Shown one piece after another: positions 17,060 through 26,719 of a stretch of 64,000 nucleotides of DNA (positions are counted from its first letter, which is position 1; each line of letters begins with the position of its first letter). Source of the stretch: Pseudomonadota bacterium (GTDB lineage Bacteria; Pseudomonadota; Alphaproteobacteria; Geminicoccales; Geminicoccaceae); assembly GCA_030549795.1 (NCBI GenBank), contig JAUQQO010000044.1, positions 31,911 to 95,910 on the forward strand, written 5' to 3'. Made by a program: the position numbers and the translations under genes. A model generated the notes under the pieces. That model saw only the letters and a list, made by a program, of their open reading frames with translations, ran no database searches and had not been told where the DNA came from.

Positions 17060-18676
17060 ATGCGCTTCGGGCCACTGCCGATCACGCAAGCGGAAGGCGG
17101 GATCCTCGCCCATCGCTTGGTTGCCCGCGAGCTCGTGCTCGCCAAAGGAGAACGGCTCGATCGCGCGCGTCTTGCAGCGCTCGCCGAGCGCGGCATCGAA
17201 GAGGTGGTGGTTGCGGTGCTCGAGCCCGGTGACGTCGCCGAGGATGAGGCCGCGGCGCAGCTCGCCGCGCTCCTCATAGGACCTGGAATTCGCGCCGACT
17301 CGCCATTTACCGGCCGCGTTAATCTCTTTGCTACCGTTTCCGGAGTACTCGAAGTCGACGCTGCCCGCGTCGACCAACTCAACGCTCTCGACGAGCGGAT
17401 CACGCTTGCGACCCTACCCCGCTTCGCGGCCGTACGCGCCGAGGAGATGATCGCCACCGTCAAGATCATCCCCTTTGCGGTGCCCGAAGCCGTGCTCGCA
17501 CAATGCCTGGCGATCGCCCGCGAAGCGCCTCTGTTGCGGTTGCATCCCTTCCGCGCCAAGGGCGTGCGGTTGATCCAAACCGTGCTCGAGGGACTTGCCG
17601 AGAAGGCGCTCGATAAGACCGTGCGCGTGACCGAGGCGCGGCTGCGCGCGGTCGGCGCCACGCTCCTCTCCGAGAGTCGGTGTGCGCACGCGATTGGACC
17701 GTTGGCGGAAGAAATTCGCCGCCAGAAGCGAGCCGGCTTCGACATTTTGCTGATCGCCGGTGCCTCGGCGATCACCGACCGCCGCGACGTCTTGCCGACG
17801 GCGATCGAACAGGCCGGGGGACGCATCGAGCAGTTCGGAATGCCGGTCGACCCCGGCAACCTCTTGCTCTTGGCCGAGCTCGACGGTCGGCCGGTGGTGG
17901 GGCTTCCGGGCTGTGCGCGTTCACCCAAGCTCAATGGCTTCGATTGGGTGCTCGAGCGCCTCGCGGCCGATCTTCCCGTTCACGCCCGTGATCTTCGCGC
18001 CATGGGGGTTGGGGGGCTGCTCATGGAGATCCCGAGCCGGCCGCAGCCGCGCGCCGAGCGTCCGAGGGCACCGGGACCCACGCGACTGGCCGCGGTGGTG
18101 CTGGCTGCCGGCCGCTCGAGCCGTATGGGCACGCTCAACAAACTCTTAGCACCGCTCGACGGCAAGCCGATGCTGTGCCATGTGGTTGAGGCCGCGCTGG
18201 CCGCCGGCCTTGCAGACGTGGTGGTCGTTACCGGTCACATGCGCGAGCAGGTCGAAGCTGCGCTCCGCGGTCTTCCGGTGCGATTCGTCCACAATCCTGA
18301 TTACCGAGAAGGTCTTGCGAGCTCGCTTAAAGCCGGGGTTGCTGCGCTGTCGCGAGACATCGACGGTGCCTTCATCATCTTGGGCGACATGCCGCGCATC
18401 CGCGCGGACCATCTGCGCAGGCTGGCCGACGCCTTCGACCCCGCCGCGGGGCGGAGCATCGTCGTGCCGGTACACGGGGGCCGCCGCGGCAATCCGGTCT
18501 TGTGGGGACGGGCCTTTTTCGTGACCTTCGAGGGGCTGGAAGGGGACACGGGCGCGCGCCACCTCATCGACCAGTTCCCGGAAGCTGTGGCCGAGGTCGA
18601 CATACCGGATGCGGCTATTTTCCTCGACGTCGATACGCCCGAAGCGCTCGCTGCGCTGGGCGCAGCACAGCTTTAA
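17060..18676 (+). CDS. Molybdopterin-binding domain fused to MobA-like NTP transferase (MocA type)
   Basis: A 538-residue fusion. Residues 1 to about 335 form a MoeA/MogA-like molybdopterin-binding region (LPITQAEGGILAH at the N-terminus, LLIAGASAITDRRDVLP and GMPVDPGNLLLLAEL further on). Residues ~345-538 are a MobA/MocA-type nucleotidyltransferase with LAAGRSSRMG, NKLLAPLDGKPM and DMPRI. In the xanthine dehydrogenase family, MocA-type enzymes make molybdopterin cytosine dinucleotide. Good ribosome binding site (GGAGGGGG) before ATG 17060. No molybdoenzyme is in view, but a cysteine desulfurase follows 17 bases later, which would fit sulfuration of the Mo cofactor. Confidence 0.88.
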   Translation: MRFGPLPITQAEGGILAHRLVARELVLAKGERLDRARLAALAERGIEEVVVAVLEPGDVAEDEAAAQLAALLIGPGIRADSPFTGRVNLFATVSGVLEVDAARVDQLNALDERITLATLPRFAAVRAEEMIATVKIIPFAVPEAVLAQCLAIAREAPLLRLHPFRAKGVRLIQTVLEGLAEKALDKTVRVTEARLRAVGATLLSESRCAHAIGPLAEEIRRQKRAGFDILLIAGASAITDRRDVLPTAIEQAGGRIEQFGMPVDPGNLLLLAELDGRPVVGLPGCARSPKLNGFDWVLERLAADLPVHARDLRAMGVGGLLMEIPSRPQPRAERPRAPGPTRLAAVVLAAGRSSRMGTLNKLLAPLDGKPMLCHVVEAALAAGLADVVVVTGHMREQVEAALRGLPVRFVHNPDYREGLASSLKAGVAALSRDIDGAFIILGDMPRIRADHLRRLADAFDPAAGRSIVVPVHGGRRGNPVLWGRAFFVTFEGLEGDTGARHLIDQFPEAVAEVDIPDAAIFLDVDTPEALAALGAAQL

Positions 18677-18693
18677 GGGCGGAGGCGCGGTCG

Positions 18694-19932
18694 ATGCCGA
18701 CCATGGCGGGACGCGGAGACTTCGACCTTGCCGGGCTGCGCGGCGAATTTCCGATCTTCGCGGCACAAGGGCCGCGCTTTCACTATCTCGACAACGCCGC
18801 CACCGGTCAGATCTGCCGCGCTGCTGCCGAAGCGCTCATCGACTTCGAGACGCGCGCGCGCGCCAACGTCAAGCGCGGGGTGTATCGGCTCGCCGATGAG
18901 GCGACGCGCGCCTTCGAAGAGGCTCGGGCGCGGATCGCAGGGTACATTGGGGCGCGCGAGGCAGCAGAAGTGGTGATCACGAGCGGCACCACCCACGCCC
19001 TCAACCTCGCCGCCCACTGCTTGTGCGCGCGACTGCGCCCGGGCGATGAGATCCTGCTCACCACGGCCGAGCACCACTCGAATATCGTCCCCTGGCAGCT
19101 CGCCGGCGCGCGAGTCGGTGCCACGATTCGCGCCATTCCACTGCAGACGGATGGGCGGCTCGATCTCGACCGCCTCGCCGATCTGCTCTCCGCGCGCACC
19201 CGTGTGATCGCTGCGACCCATTGTTCGAATGTCACCGGGGCGATCACCGACATCGGGCGCCTGGCCGAAGCCGCGCGGTCTGTGGGCGCGGTGCTGGTGG
19301 TCGACGGGGCGCAGCGCGCACCCCACGGTCCGCTCGACGTTCAGGCGCTGGGCTGTGACCTCTACGCCCTTTCTGGGCACAAACTGTTCGCGGCGACGGG
19401 CGCCGGGGCACTGTGGATCCGCTCCGACCTCGCCCAAGAGCTGCCGCCCTTTTTGGGCGGCGGCGAGATGATCCGCCGGGTGAGCATCGAATCTTCGACC
19501 TTCGCGCCGCCGCCCCATCGCTTTGAAGCCGGAACTCCGCCGATTGGAGCAGCGCTCGCACTCGGTGCGGCTGCGGCCTGGCTTTCCGGTCTCGACTGGG
19601 AAGCGATCCACGCTCATGAACAGCGTCTGCTCGAGCGGCTGCTCGCGGGCCTCAAGGCGATCCCGGGTGTTCGGCTGCTCGGGCCCGAGGGAACCCAAGC
19701 GCGCGCTCCGCTCGTCTCCTTCGTCGTCGACGGTATCCATCCCCACGACGTGTGCCAGCTCTTGGACACATTCGGGGTGTGCACGCGCGGCGGCCATCAC
19801 TGTGCCCAGCCTTTGCACGAGGCGTTGGGGGTCGAGGCGAGCGTGCGGGCCTCGATCGCGCTCTACAACGACGAGGCCGACATCGAGGCGCTGCTCGACG
19901 GTCTCGAAGAGGTGGTGCGGAGGCTCGCGTGA
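18694..19932 (+). CDS. sufS: Cysteine desulfurase, SufS type
   Basis: A 412-residue group II cysteine desulfurase that releases sulfur from cysteine as a protein persulfide. Visible are the N-terminal YLDNAATGQICRAA, the cofactor-site TTAEHHSNIVPWQLA, the PLP lysine in LSGHKLFAATGAG and the catalytic cysteine in RGGHHCAQPLHEALG. ATG at 18694 has GGAGG upstream. The gene overlaps sufU by four bases (GTGA). There is no sufBCD here, so this copy probably serves a dedicated sulfur transfer. Its neighbour makes molybdenum cofactor. Confidence 0.92.
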   Translation: MPTMAGRGDFDLAGLRGEFPIFAAQGPRFHYLDNAATGQICRAAAEALIDFETRARANVKRGVYRLADEATRAFEEARARIAGYIGAREAAEVVITSGTTHALNLAAHCLCARLRPGDEILLTTAEHHSNIVPWQLAGARVGATIRAIPLQTDGRLDLDRLADLLSARTRVIAATHCSNVTGAITDIGRLAEAARSVGAVLVVDGAQRAPHGPLDVQALGCDLYALSGHKLFAATGAGALWIRSDLAQELPPFLGGGEMIRRVSIESSTFAPPPHRFEAGTPPIGAALALGAAAAWLSGLDWEAIHAHEQRLLERLLAGLKAIPGVRLLGPEGTQARAPLVSFVVDGIHPHDVCQLLDTFGVCTRGGHHCAQPLHEALGVEASVRASIALYNDEADIEALLDGLEEVVRRLA

Positions 19933-20366
19933 GCGCCGAGCTCTACCATCGCATCATCGTCGAGACCGCCAAGGAAACCGCCAAGGCCACCCGGCTCGAG
20001 ACGGCTGATGTCACCGTCGAGGAGGACAATCCCTTGTGCGGCGATCGCATCCTCCTCGACCTGCTCGTCCGCGACGGTAAGGTGGCGGCGGTCGGCCATT
20101 CTACCCGCGGCTGTCTTCTTACGCGCGCCGCGGCGGTGGTGCTGGCGCGCCGCGCTCCCGGGTGCTCCGCAAAAGAGCTCGGCGATGCGATCGCGAGCCT
20201 GCACGCGCTCCTCGAGAAAGGCGAGGGGCCGCCACTGTGGCCCGAGCTTGCCATGTTCGCGCCGGTGCAGGCGGTCAAAAGCCGCCACGAGTGCGTGCTC
20301 TTGCCCTTCCGCGCACTCGCCCGCGCGCTCGCGCTGATCGAGCGTTCGAAGGGAGCGCAGCCTTAA
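19929..20366 (+). CDS. sufU: SufU-like iron-sulfur scaffold/sulfur acceptor
   Basis: A 145-residue member of the SufU/IscU-like fold. The three conserved cysteine positions are seen: NPLCGDR, RGCLLTRAA and HECVLLP, with the Asp next to the first Cys. In Firmicutes SufU binds zinc and accepts sulfur from SufS. It starts at GTG within the sufS stop (GTGA overlap) and its TAA overlaps the next ATG (TAATG), so the three genes are translated as a unit. SufU with SufS is less usual in Proteobacteria than SufE, which makes the pair worth noting. Confidence 0.85.
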   Translation: MSAELYHRIIVETAKETAKATRLETADVTVEEDNPLCGDRILLDLLVRDGKVAAVGHSTRGCLLTRAAAVVLARRAPGCSAKELGDAIASLHALLEKGEGPPLWPELAMFAPVQAVKSRHECVLLPFRALARALALIERSKGAQP

Positions 20367-21607
20367 TGCGCTGGACAGCCGATGCGCTGCGCGCGCTCGA
20401 CGCCCAAGACCCGTTGGCGCCCTTTCGCGATCGCTTCGTTTTGCCCCGCGGCTGTGTCTATCTCGCGGCTCACCTTTTTGGGCCTATGCCGGCGCGCGCA
20501 CCCGAAGCGATCGCGCGCGCGCTCGAAACGCACTGGGGGGCGGGGCTCGCCGAGCTGGGCGCGGCCGGCGCTGCCGGGGAACTGTGCGCACAGGTGGCGC
20601 GTGACATCGCCCGTCTCATCGGGGCCGCGCCGCACGAGATCGCGGTCGGCGATACGGTGACGATCAACGCCTTCAAGCTTGTTGCCGCCGCGGTCGATCT
20701 GCGGCCCGGGCGACCGGTCCTGCTCGCCGAGCGTGGCTCGACCCCAGAGCTCATCTCGGCGGCTCAGAGCGTGAGCGAACTGTTGCGTGGCGAGGTCGAG
20801 CTGCGGCTCCTCGAAGAGGGCGAGCCGCTTGCCGAGGCGCTCGATGAACGCGTTGCCTGTTTTTTGGCAAGCCACGTCGACGATCGCAGCGGGGGAGTGC
20901 ACGATCTCGCGGCGCTTGTCACCGCGGCGCACGAAGTGGGAGCACTGTTGCTCGTCGACCTGTCCCATTCGGCCGGGGTGATGCCGGTAGCACTCGATGC
21001 CGCCAACGTTGATCTCGCTATAGGCTCCGGTGCTCGATACTTATGCGGCGGACCGGGGGCGCCCGCATTCCTCTACGTCGCTGAACGCCATCTCGAGAAG
21101 CTGCGCAGCCCGTTGCACGGCTGGGAGCGGTACGCTTACTCCAACGCCTTCGAGCTGCGCGCTCCGCTGACCCTTGGTATCGAACGGTTGGTCGTGAGCC
21201 GCCCCTCTCCTCTCGCTCTTGCGGCTCTGCACTGCGGGGTAGCGCTCGTCGGCGAGGCCGATCTCGAGCAAGTGCGCGAAAAGGCGCTGCGCTTGAGCGC
21301 AGCCTTTGCGGCCATCGCAGCCGATCGCCTCACGAGCTTCGCGGTCGCTTGCGCAAGCCCCGGGGATGCGGAGGCGCGCGGCGCACTTCTCGCGTTTGCG
21401 CATCCGCAGGCGCCGATGATCGCCCGGGCGCTCGCCGAGCAGGGGATCATGGCCGATGTGCGGCGGCCGGATCTGTTGCGCTTCGGCTTCGGCCCCTTGT
21501 GGAACAGCTACGAAGAAGTCTGGATTGCAGCCGAGCGCTTGGCCGAGGTCGTTGTCGCGCGGTCGCTCCACGACCGAAGCGCGCACACGCCTTCTCCCCC
21601 ATCCTGA
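20366..21607 (+). CDS. Kynureninase-like fold-type I protein lacking the PLP lysine
   Basis: A 413-residue protein with the aminotransferase class V fold, closest by eye to kynureninase: RGCVYLAAHLFGPMPARA at the N-terminus, LVDLSHSAGVMPVAL for the PLP-binding Asp and His, and YLCGGPGAPAFLYV. In kynureninases the last motif is preceded by Tyr-Lys, whose Lys forms the Schiff base. Here residue 224 is Arg (codon CGA at 21035-21037) and no nearby lysine replaces it. It is therefore probably not a normal PLP enzyme. It overlaps sufU by one base, so a structural, regulatory or altered catalytic role next to SufSU is likely. The C-terminal tail (SAHTPSPPS) is low complexity. Confidence 0.75.
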   Translation: MRWTADALRALDAQDPLAPFRDRFVLPRGCVYLAAHLFGPMPARAPEAIARALETHWGAGLAELGAAGAAGELCAQVARDIARLIGAAPHEIAVGDTVTINAFKLVAAAVDLRPGRPVLLAERGSTPELISAAQSVSELLRGEVELRLLEEGEPLAEALDERVACFLASHVDDRSGGVHDLAALVTAAHEVGALLLVDLSHSAGVMPVALDAANVDLAIGSGARYLCGGPGAPAFLYVAERHLEKLRSPLHGWERYAYSNAFELRAPLTLGIERLVVSRPSPLALAALHCGVALVGEADLEQVREKALRLSAAFAAIAADRLTSFAVACASPGDAEARGALLAFAHPQAPMIARALAEQGIMADVRRPDLLRFGFGPLWNSYEEVWIAAERLAEVVVARSLHDRSAHTPSPPS

Positions 21608-21715
21608 ACCTGCCACTGCGACGAAAAACTCGCGCGCCTTTGCGCGGGCAGGCGCGAGACGACAGCGGACGAGCGCCGAAGGCGGGGCTCGCTTGTGGGC
21701 AGGCGCGCCTTGTGA

Positions 21716-22558
21716 TCAGGCCCCCAAGGGGCCGAGCGGGGGGACGCCCGTGCGTAAGCGCTCAAAGGCCTCGGCGGTTGCGTGAAGGAGCGCGCGGTGC
21801 AGCGCCGGCGGTGCGGCGAGGATCCCGGCGTGGGTAGGCTCGGGGCGGTTGAGCTCGAGCGGCGCGCCGCGGGCATCGCTCGCCACCGCACCGGCCTCTT
21901 CGAGGAGGAGGAGGGCGGCGGCGATGTCCCAGTCGTGGGTGCGGCGCCAGCTCAAATAACCATCGAAGCGGCCGGCTGCGACGAGCGCGAGCTTGTAGGC
22001 GAGCGAGCCGAGGGTGACGAGCTCGACCCGGGGCAGAAGGGCGGCGAAATTGCGCCGTCGCGCTTCAAAGCGAGAAACGCAGATGCGCGCCCCCTCGAGC
22101 GTTTCGGTTCCACTTGCGCGCAAACGATCACCGCCGAGGCGCGCACCGCCGCCCCGCACCGCTTCGAACATCTCCTCTTTGGCGGGATTGTAGACGAAGC
22201 CGAGCACCGGGCGGTTCTCGATCACGAGCGCCACACTGATGGCGAACTCCGGCACTCCTTCCGCGAAGGATCGCGTACCGTCGATGGGATCGACGACCCA
22301 GACGCGGCGCCGCATAAGCCTGAGGCGATCGTCGGCCGTCTCCTCCGAGAGCCAACCGTCGTCGGGGTGAGTCCGGCGCAGGGCGGCGTGCAGGAAGCGA
22401 TCGATGGCGAGATCGGCTTCGGTCACGATCTGACCCGGGCTCTTCTCCCAGCGCGCGCAGCGGTTGCCGAAAAAGCGCATGGCGATCCGCCCGGCTTCGC
22501 GCACGGCGTCGCGCACGCGGTCGAGTTCGCCGTCCTCGAGCTTCACCTGCCCGATCAT
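21716..22558 (-). CDS. Inositol monophosphatase family protein (HisN/CysQ-like)
   Basis: A 280-residue Mg-dependent phosphatase. Metal-binding motifs are [21 protein letters not shown] and [18 protein letters not shown]. Within the family the sequence would fit histidinol phosphatase, 3'(2'),5'-bisphosphate nucleotidase or inositol monophosphatase; nothing in the context decides. ATG at 22558 overlaps the ubiD stop by four bases, so it is coupled to ubiD. Confidence 0.85.
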   Translation of the reverse strand: MIGQVKLEDGELDRVRDAVREAGRIAMRFFGNRCARWEKSPGQIVTEADLAIDRFLHAALRRTHPDDGWLSEETADDRLRLMRRRVWVVDPIDGTRSFAEGVPEFAISVALVIENRPVLGFVYNPAKEEMFEAVRGGGARLGGDRLRASGTETLEGARICVSRFEARRRNFAALLPRVELVTLGSLAYKLALVAAGRFDGYLSWRRTHDWDIAAALLLLEEAGAVASDARGAPLELNRPEPTHAGILAAPPALHRALLHATAEAFERLRTGVPPLGPLGA

Positions 22559-24048
22559 CGCCAGATCGGCCGGCCGGACCCCGGCAGGCCATATTCCGCC
22601 CACCGCCGCGAGACGAGATCGACGATCGCTTGCTCCATGTAGATCTTTTTGCCCCATTCGCGACTGGTCTCACCCGGCCATTTCTCGGTGGCGTCGATGC
22701 CGAGCTTGGAGCCGAGACCCGAAACCGGGGACGCGAAATCGAGGTAATCGATGGGCGTGTTCTCGATCACCACCATGTCACGTGCCGGATCGACCCGGGT
22801 CGAGAGGGCCCAAACCACATCTTTCCAGTTGCGAACGTCGATGTCGTCGTCGGTGACGATGACGAATTTGGTGTACATGAACTGGCGAAGATACGACCAA
22901 ACCCCCATCATGACGCGTTTGGCATGGCCGGGGTAAGCTTTTTTGATCGAAACGCAGGCGATGCGGTACGAGCAGGCATCGGGAATGAGCCAGAAATCGA
23001 CGATCTCGGGGAACTGCTGCTGCAACAAGGGCACGAAGACGTCGTTGAGGGCTTCGCCCAGAATCGACGGTTCATCAGGCGGCCTGCCCGTAAATGTCGA
23101 AAGGTAGATTGGGTCTCGACGCATCGTGATCGCAGTAATGTGGAAAACAGGAAATTTCTCGACCGCGTTGTAATAGCCGGTATGGTCGCCATAAGGCCCC
23201 TCATCGGCGTATTCGTCGAGGCTCACGTGGCCTTCGAGGACGATCTCAGCGGTGGCAGGCACTTTAAGGGGCACTGAGACGCAATCGACGAGTTCGACGC
23301 GCCTGCCGCGCAGGAGCCCGGCGAACTGATACTCCGAGAGCGTCTCGGGGACGGGGGTCACGGCTGCGAGGATAACGCCCGGGTCGGCGCCGATCACCGC
23401 AGCAGCCGGAAAGGGGTCGCTGCGCGTCGCTTTCCAGCGCCGGTGGTGCTGGGCGCCGCCGCGGTGCGCGAGCCAGCGCATGATCGTTTTGTCGCGATCG
23501 AGCACCTGCATCCGGTAGATGCCGAGGTTGAACTTGTCCTCGCGCGCTTCGCCGGGGCCTTTCGTCACCACGAGCGGCCAGGTGATCAGCGGTGCCGGCT
23601 CGCCCGGCCAACAGGTCTGAATGGGAAAGCGCCCGAGATCGATGTCGCGGCCGCGCAGGATCACCTCCTGACAGGGCGCGCGGCTCACCGTCTTGGGCTT
23701 CATCGCGAGCGCCACTTTGACATAGGGCAGGAGCTCGAGCGCCTGGCCGAGGCTCTCGGGCGGCTGCGGCTGGCGGAAGAAGGCGAGCATCTGGCCGAGC
23801 TCGCGCAATTGTGCGGGCTCGCGGTCCATCCCCAAAGCCACGCGCTCGACCGTTCCGAACAGATTGGTGAGCAAGGGAATGGTGAAGCCCTTGACGTTCT
23901 CGAACAGCACCGCCGGCCCCCGCTCGGCCAGAAGCCGGGTGTGAATCTCGGTGATCTCGAGCACCGGGGAGACTTCCGCCTTGACCCGCACGAGCTGGCC
24001 TCGGCGTTCGAGCAGCTCCATGAAATCGCGCAAGGAGTCGAAGGGCAT
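22555..24048 (-). CDS. ubiD: UbiD family decarboxylase
   Basis: A 497-residue UbiD, the same length as E. coli UbiD, the prenylated-FMN-dependent decarboxylase of 4-hydroxy-3-polyprenylbenzoate in ubiquinone synthesis. The prFMN/metal-binding region is seen ([30 protein letters not shown]), as is the [12 protein letters not shown] block and the C-terminal [20 protein letters not shown]. Start at ATG 24048; the open frame upstream overlaps tRNA sequence and is not coding. UbiX, needed for prFMN, is not in view. Confidence 0.93.
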   Translation of the reverse strand: MPFDSLRDFMELLERRGQLVRVKAEVSPVLEITEIHTRLLAERGPAVLFENVKGFTIPLLTNLFGTVERVALGMDREPAQLRELGQMLAFFRQPQPPESLGQALELLPYVKVALAMKPKTVSRAPCQEVILRGRDIDLGRFPIQTCWPGEPAPLITWPLVVTKGPGEAREDKFNLGIYRMQVLDRDKTIMRWLAHRGGAQHHRRWKATRSDPFPAAAVIGADPGVILAAVTPVPETLSEYQFAGLLRGRRVELVDCVSVPLKVPATAEIVLEGHVSLDEYADEGPYGDHTGYYNAVEKFPVFHITAITMRRDPIYLSTFTGRPPDEPSILGEALNDVFVPLLQQQFPEIVDFWLIPDACSYRIACVSIKKAYPGHAKRVMMGVWSYLRQFMYTKFVIVTDDDIDVRNWKDVVWALSTRVDPARDMVVIENTPIDYLDFASPVSGLGSKLGIDATEKWPGETSREWGKKIYMEQAIVDLVSRRWAEYGLPGSGRPIWR

Positions 24049-24316
24049 GGCCACCTCGAGGGCTTTGATTGCCCGAGAGTGGGGCAGGATCGGACGCTGG
24101 CAAGAGGGGCGCGGCCCATCGGGGTGCGACCCCTTGCGATGGGTTGGCGCGCGCGGACGCGATCCCCCGGCCGACGCATCGAGGCGGGTGCGGGGTGCGG
24201 GCGCAGCCGAATTCCTGCGCAGAGCGCTCGTGTGCGGCGTCGGCGCGAGTCGCGCGGGCACGCGGCGCGCGAAGAGAAAACGGGTGGCGCGCCAAGAGGA
24301 GACTTGAAGGGGGAGA

Positions 24317-24392
<76 letters not shown>

Positions 24393-24400
24393 TCGCCCAG

Positions 24401-24431
24401 ATCCTATGGGGTCGTGTGGGCCGCTCGTCAA
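24401..24431 (-). promoter_or_regulatory. Likely sigma70-type promoter of tRNA-Ala
   Basis: On the minus strand TTGACG (24426-24431) and TAGGAT (24401-24406) lie 19 bases apart, ending nine bases before the tRNA 5' end. The -35 match is good; the spacer is a little long. Confidence 0.45.
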
Positions 24432-24728
24432 GGACGGTGCGTTGGGGGTGTCGGCGATGCGGCGGCGGCCGCGGGCGCGCGGGATGGGGGGACGCAGGAG
24501 CTGCGCGAGGGGTGGCTTGGGGCGGTGATCGGACCAAGAGCAGATTTGTTGGTTTTTGATCATTTTGTTCATGGCATCACTCCGTGCAAAGGATTTATCT
24601 CCTACCAACGCCCGCACGTCAAGAGCGGCTAGGAGCGCTCCAGCGTCGCGACGCCACGCCCGACTGGTCTGGCGTTGCGGGACCGCTATGATCCCCGCCG
24701 GGACCCGCTAAGACCCCCGGACCGGTCG
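24432..24728. other. Intergenic stretch with an AT-rich patch
   Basis: About 300 bases upstream of yggT. It has a conspicuous AT-rich patch at about 24541-24600 (runs such as GGTTTTTGATCATTTTG) in otherwise high-GC sequence. I see no gene; the patch could be promoter DNA or imported sequence. Confidence 0.5.
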
Positions 24729-25007
24729 ATGAACGCTCTCGCTAACCTGATAGAAACCGTCCTCACCCTCTACATCTGGCTTTTGATCGCTGCCGTCGTT
24801 CTCTCCTGGCTCATCGCCTTCGGCGTGGTGAACACCGGCAATCGCTTCGTCTACCAATTGCGAGGCTTTTTGACTCAGATCACCGAGCCGGCATTGCGCC
24901 CCTTTCGCAACATAATCCCGACCTTCGGTGGGATCGACATCTCGCCTGTGTTCGTAATCCTCGCACTTTATTTCTTACGCGATTTGGTCAACGAGTATCT
25001 GCGGTGA
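24729..25007 (+). CDS. YggT family membrane protein
   Basis: A 92-residue protein with two hydrophobic segments (about residues 6-30 and 70-88) separated by the conserved FLTQITEPALRPFRNIIP block that marks the YggT family. The family is linked to osmotic tolerance and division-related membrane functions in other bacteria, but the mechanism is not settled. It overlaps the next gene by four bases (GTGA) and heads a tight yggT-DUF167-folD-HMA operon. Confidence 0.9.
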   Translation: MNALANLIETVLTLYIWLLIAAVVLSWLIAFGVVNTGNRFVYQLRGFLTQITEPALRPFRNIIPTFGGIDISPVFVILALYFLRDLVNEYLR

Positions 25008-25336
25008 TCAACGCCTCTACGCCTGCTCGCCTCCTCAGCGACGGCATCGAGCTCGCCGTGCGCGTGACCCCGCGCGCCAGCCGCACGCTTCTCGCTGGCC
25101 TCACGCGCGATGCGCAAGGGCAAACGTGGCTGCAGGTCCGCCTCGCTGCGCCGCCGGTCGAGGGTGCCGCCAACGCCGCCCTCTTGCGCTTCTTGGCCGA
25201 ACTGTTCGATGTTCCAGCCTCCGCCTGCCGCCTGGTTGCCGGGGCGAGCGCACGCAACAAGCGGGTTCACATCAGCGGTGATCCAGCGCAGCTTCGTGCG
25301 CGGCTCGCGCCCTTGCTCGCGGGAGCATCGCGGTGA
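25004..25336 (+). CDS. DUF167 family protein (YggU)
   Basis: A 110-residue DUF167 protein; the family signature VRVTPRASRTLL and then WLQVRLAAPPVEGAANAALL, LVAGASARNKRVHI is complete. Function is not established. The start is GTG overlapping the yggT stop, and its own stop overlaps the folD GTG, as expected for the common yggT-yggU pairing. Confidence 0.9.
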   Translation: MINASTPARLLSDGIELAVRVTPRASRTLLAGLTRDAQGQTWLQVRLAAPPVEGAANAALLRFLAELFDVPASACRLVAGASARNKRVHISGDPAQLRARLAPLLAGASR

Positions 25337-26241
25337 CCAAAATCCTCGACGGGCGCGCGCTCGCTGCGCAGCTGCGCGCGCGCCTTGCCACGGAAGTGGC
25401 GCGCTTGCGCGCCAGCACGGGCGTCGTTCCGGGACTGCGCGTGCTGCTCATCGGCGAGCATCCGGCTTCTCTTGCCTATGTGCGGACCAAGGAACGGGCG
25501 GCGCGCGAGGTCGGCATCGACGGCCGCATCGAGCGATTGCCGGCGACGATCGAAGAGGGGGCCCTGCTCGCCCGCCTTGCCGAGCTCAACGAAGATCCGA
25601 GCGTTCACGGCGTGCTCGTGCAATTGCCGCTGCCCGCGCATATCGATCCCGAGCGCATCCTCGCTGCGATCGATCCGCGCAAAGACGTCGACGGCTTTCA
25701 TCCCCTCAACGCCGGGCGGCTCGCCCAGCTCTTAGGACCACCCCCCGACGATCTGCTCGTTCCCTGCACGCCGCGCGGCTGCCTGTTGCTGCTCGAGGAA
25801 GCTCTCGGCGGGCTCCAGGCGCTGCGTGGCAAGCGCGCGCTCGTGCTCGGCCGCTCGACCATCGTCGGCCGGCCGATGGCGGCGCTTTTGCTCGCCTACG
25901 ACGCCACGGTGACGATCGCCCATTCGCGTACCCGCGAGCTCGCCCACGAGTGCCGACGGGCGGAGATCCTGATCGCCGCGGTCGGTCGCGCGGGGCTCGT
26001 GCGCGGCGACTGGCTGGCGCCGGGATCGGTCGTGATCGACGTCGGGATCAACCGCGTTGCGCTGCCGGATGGCACCTCCCGAATCGTCGGTGACGTCGCC
26101 TTTGAGGAAGCCGTGGGGCAGGTGGCGGCGATCACTCCTGTGCCGGGCGGGGTCGGCCCCATGACCGTAGCGTGTCTGCTCGACAACACGCTTCGGGCCT
26201 GCCGTGCTCAGCTGGCGCGCAACGGGAGGATTCGTTCATGA
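25333..26241 (+). CDS. folD: Bifunctional methylenetetrahydrofolate dehydrogenase/cyclohydrolase
   Basis: A 302-residue FolD, which interconverts methylene-, methenyl- and formyl-tetrahydrofolate with NADP. Active-site residues are seen in SLAYVRTKERA (Tyr and Lys) and VLVQLPLPAHI; DVDGFHPLN and VLGRSTIVGRPMA mark the folate and cofactor sites, and TPVPGGVGPMTVACLL is the C-terminal signature. GTG start at 25333 overlaps the DUF167 stop. It is followed by an ATGA-overlapping HMA gene. Confidence 0.95.
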   Translation: MTKILDGRALAAQLRARLATEVARLRASTGVVPGLRVLLIGEHPASLAYVRTKERAAREVGIDGRIERLPATIEEGALLARLAELNEDPSVHGVLVQLPLPAHIDPERILAAIDPRKDVDGFHPLNAGRLAQLLGPPPDDLLVPCTPRGCLLLLEEALGGLQALRGKRALVLGRSTIVGRPMAALLLAYDATVTIAHSRTRELAHECRRAEILIAAVGRAGLVRGDWLAPGSVVIDVGINRVALPDGTSRIVGDVAFEEAVGQVAAITPVPGGVGPMTVACLLDNTLRACRAQLARNGRIRS

Positions 26242-26459
26242 GCGAGAAAATCGAACTCATCGTCGACGGCATGGGCTGCGAGGGCTGTGTCGCCGCGGTC
26301 GAAAAGGCGCTCAAAGCGGTCGCGGGCGTACGCGCCGTCAAAGTCGACTTGAAAACCGGGCGCGCAGAGGTCGAGCACGAGGGCGCGCAACTCGCCCTTT
26401 TGTTGCAGGCGATCGAGAAAGCCGGCTACGAAGCACGGCCGGCGCAAAGGATGGGCTAG
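26238..26459 (+). CDS. Heavy-metal-associated (HMA) domain protein
   Basis: A 73-residue single HMA domain, of the copper chaperone CopZ/Atx1 type, with the metal site GMGCEGCVAAVEKAL (CxxC). It probably binds Cu(I) or a similar soft metal. Its ATG overlaps the folD stop; no copper ATPase is adjacent, so its partner is unknown. Confidence 0.88.
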   Translation: MSEKIELIVDGMGCEGCVAAVEKALKAVAGVRAVKVDLKTGRAEVEHEGAQLALLLQAIEKAGYEARPAQRMG

Positions 26460-26719
26460 TCTTCCCGCTCGCATCGCAGCAGCCGACCCGCCGGCTCGGT
26501 CTCGCGGCCATCGTGCCGCCCGGGCGAGCCAACGGGTCGAGCGCGGCCGCGTTCGCAACCCTTTTTGCGCGCGTTGTCCGATTTGGTTCCCGCCCGACGC
26601 GCATCTTGGGGCGCGAGATGGTGTCGAAGCGGCATGGGCCCATCCCCGGGGCTACGCTTTTCCTGAACGAGCAAGCGCGCTAGAGCTGCCGAGCGGGCGG
26701 ATGCGGCAGGAGTTCCGTG

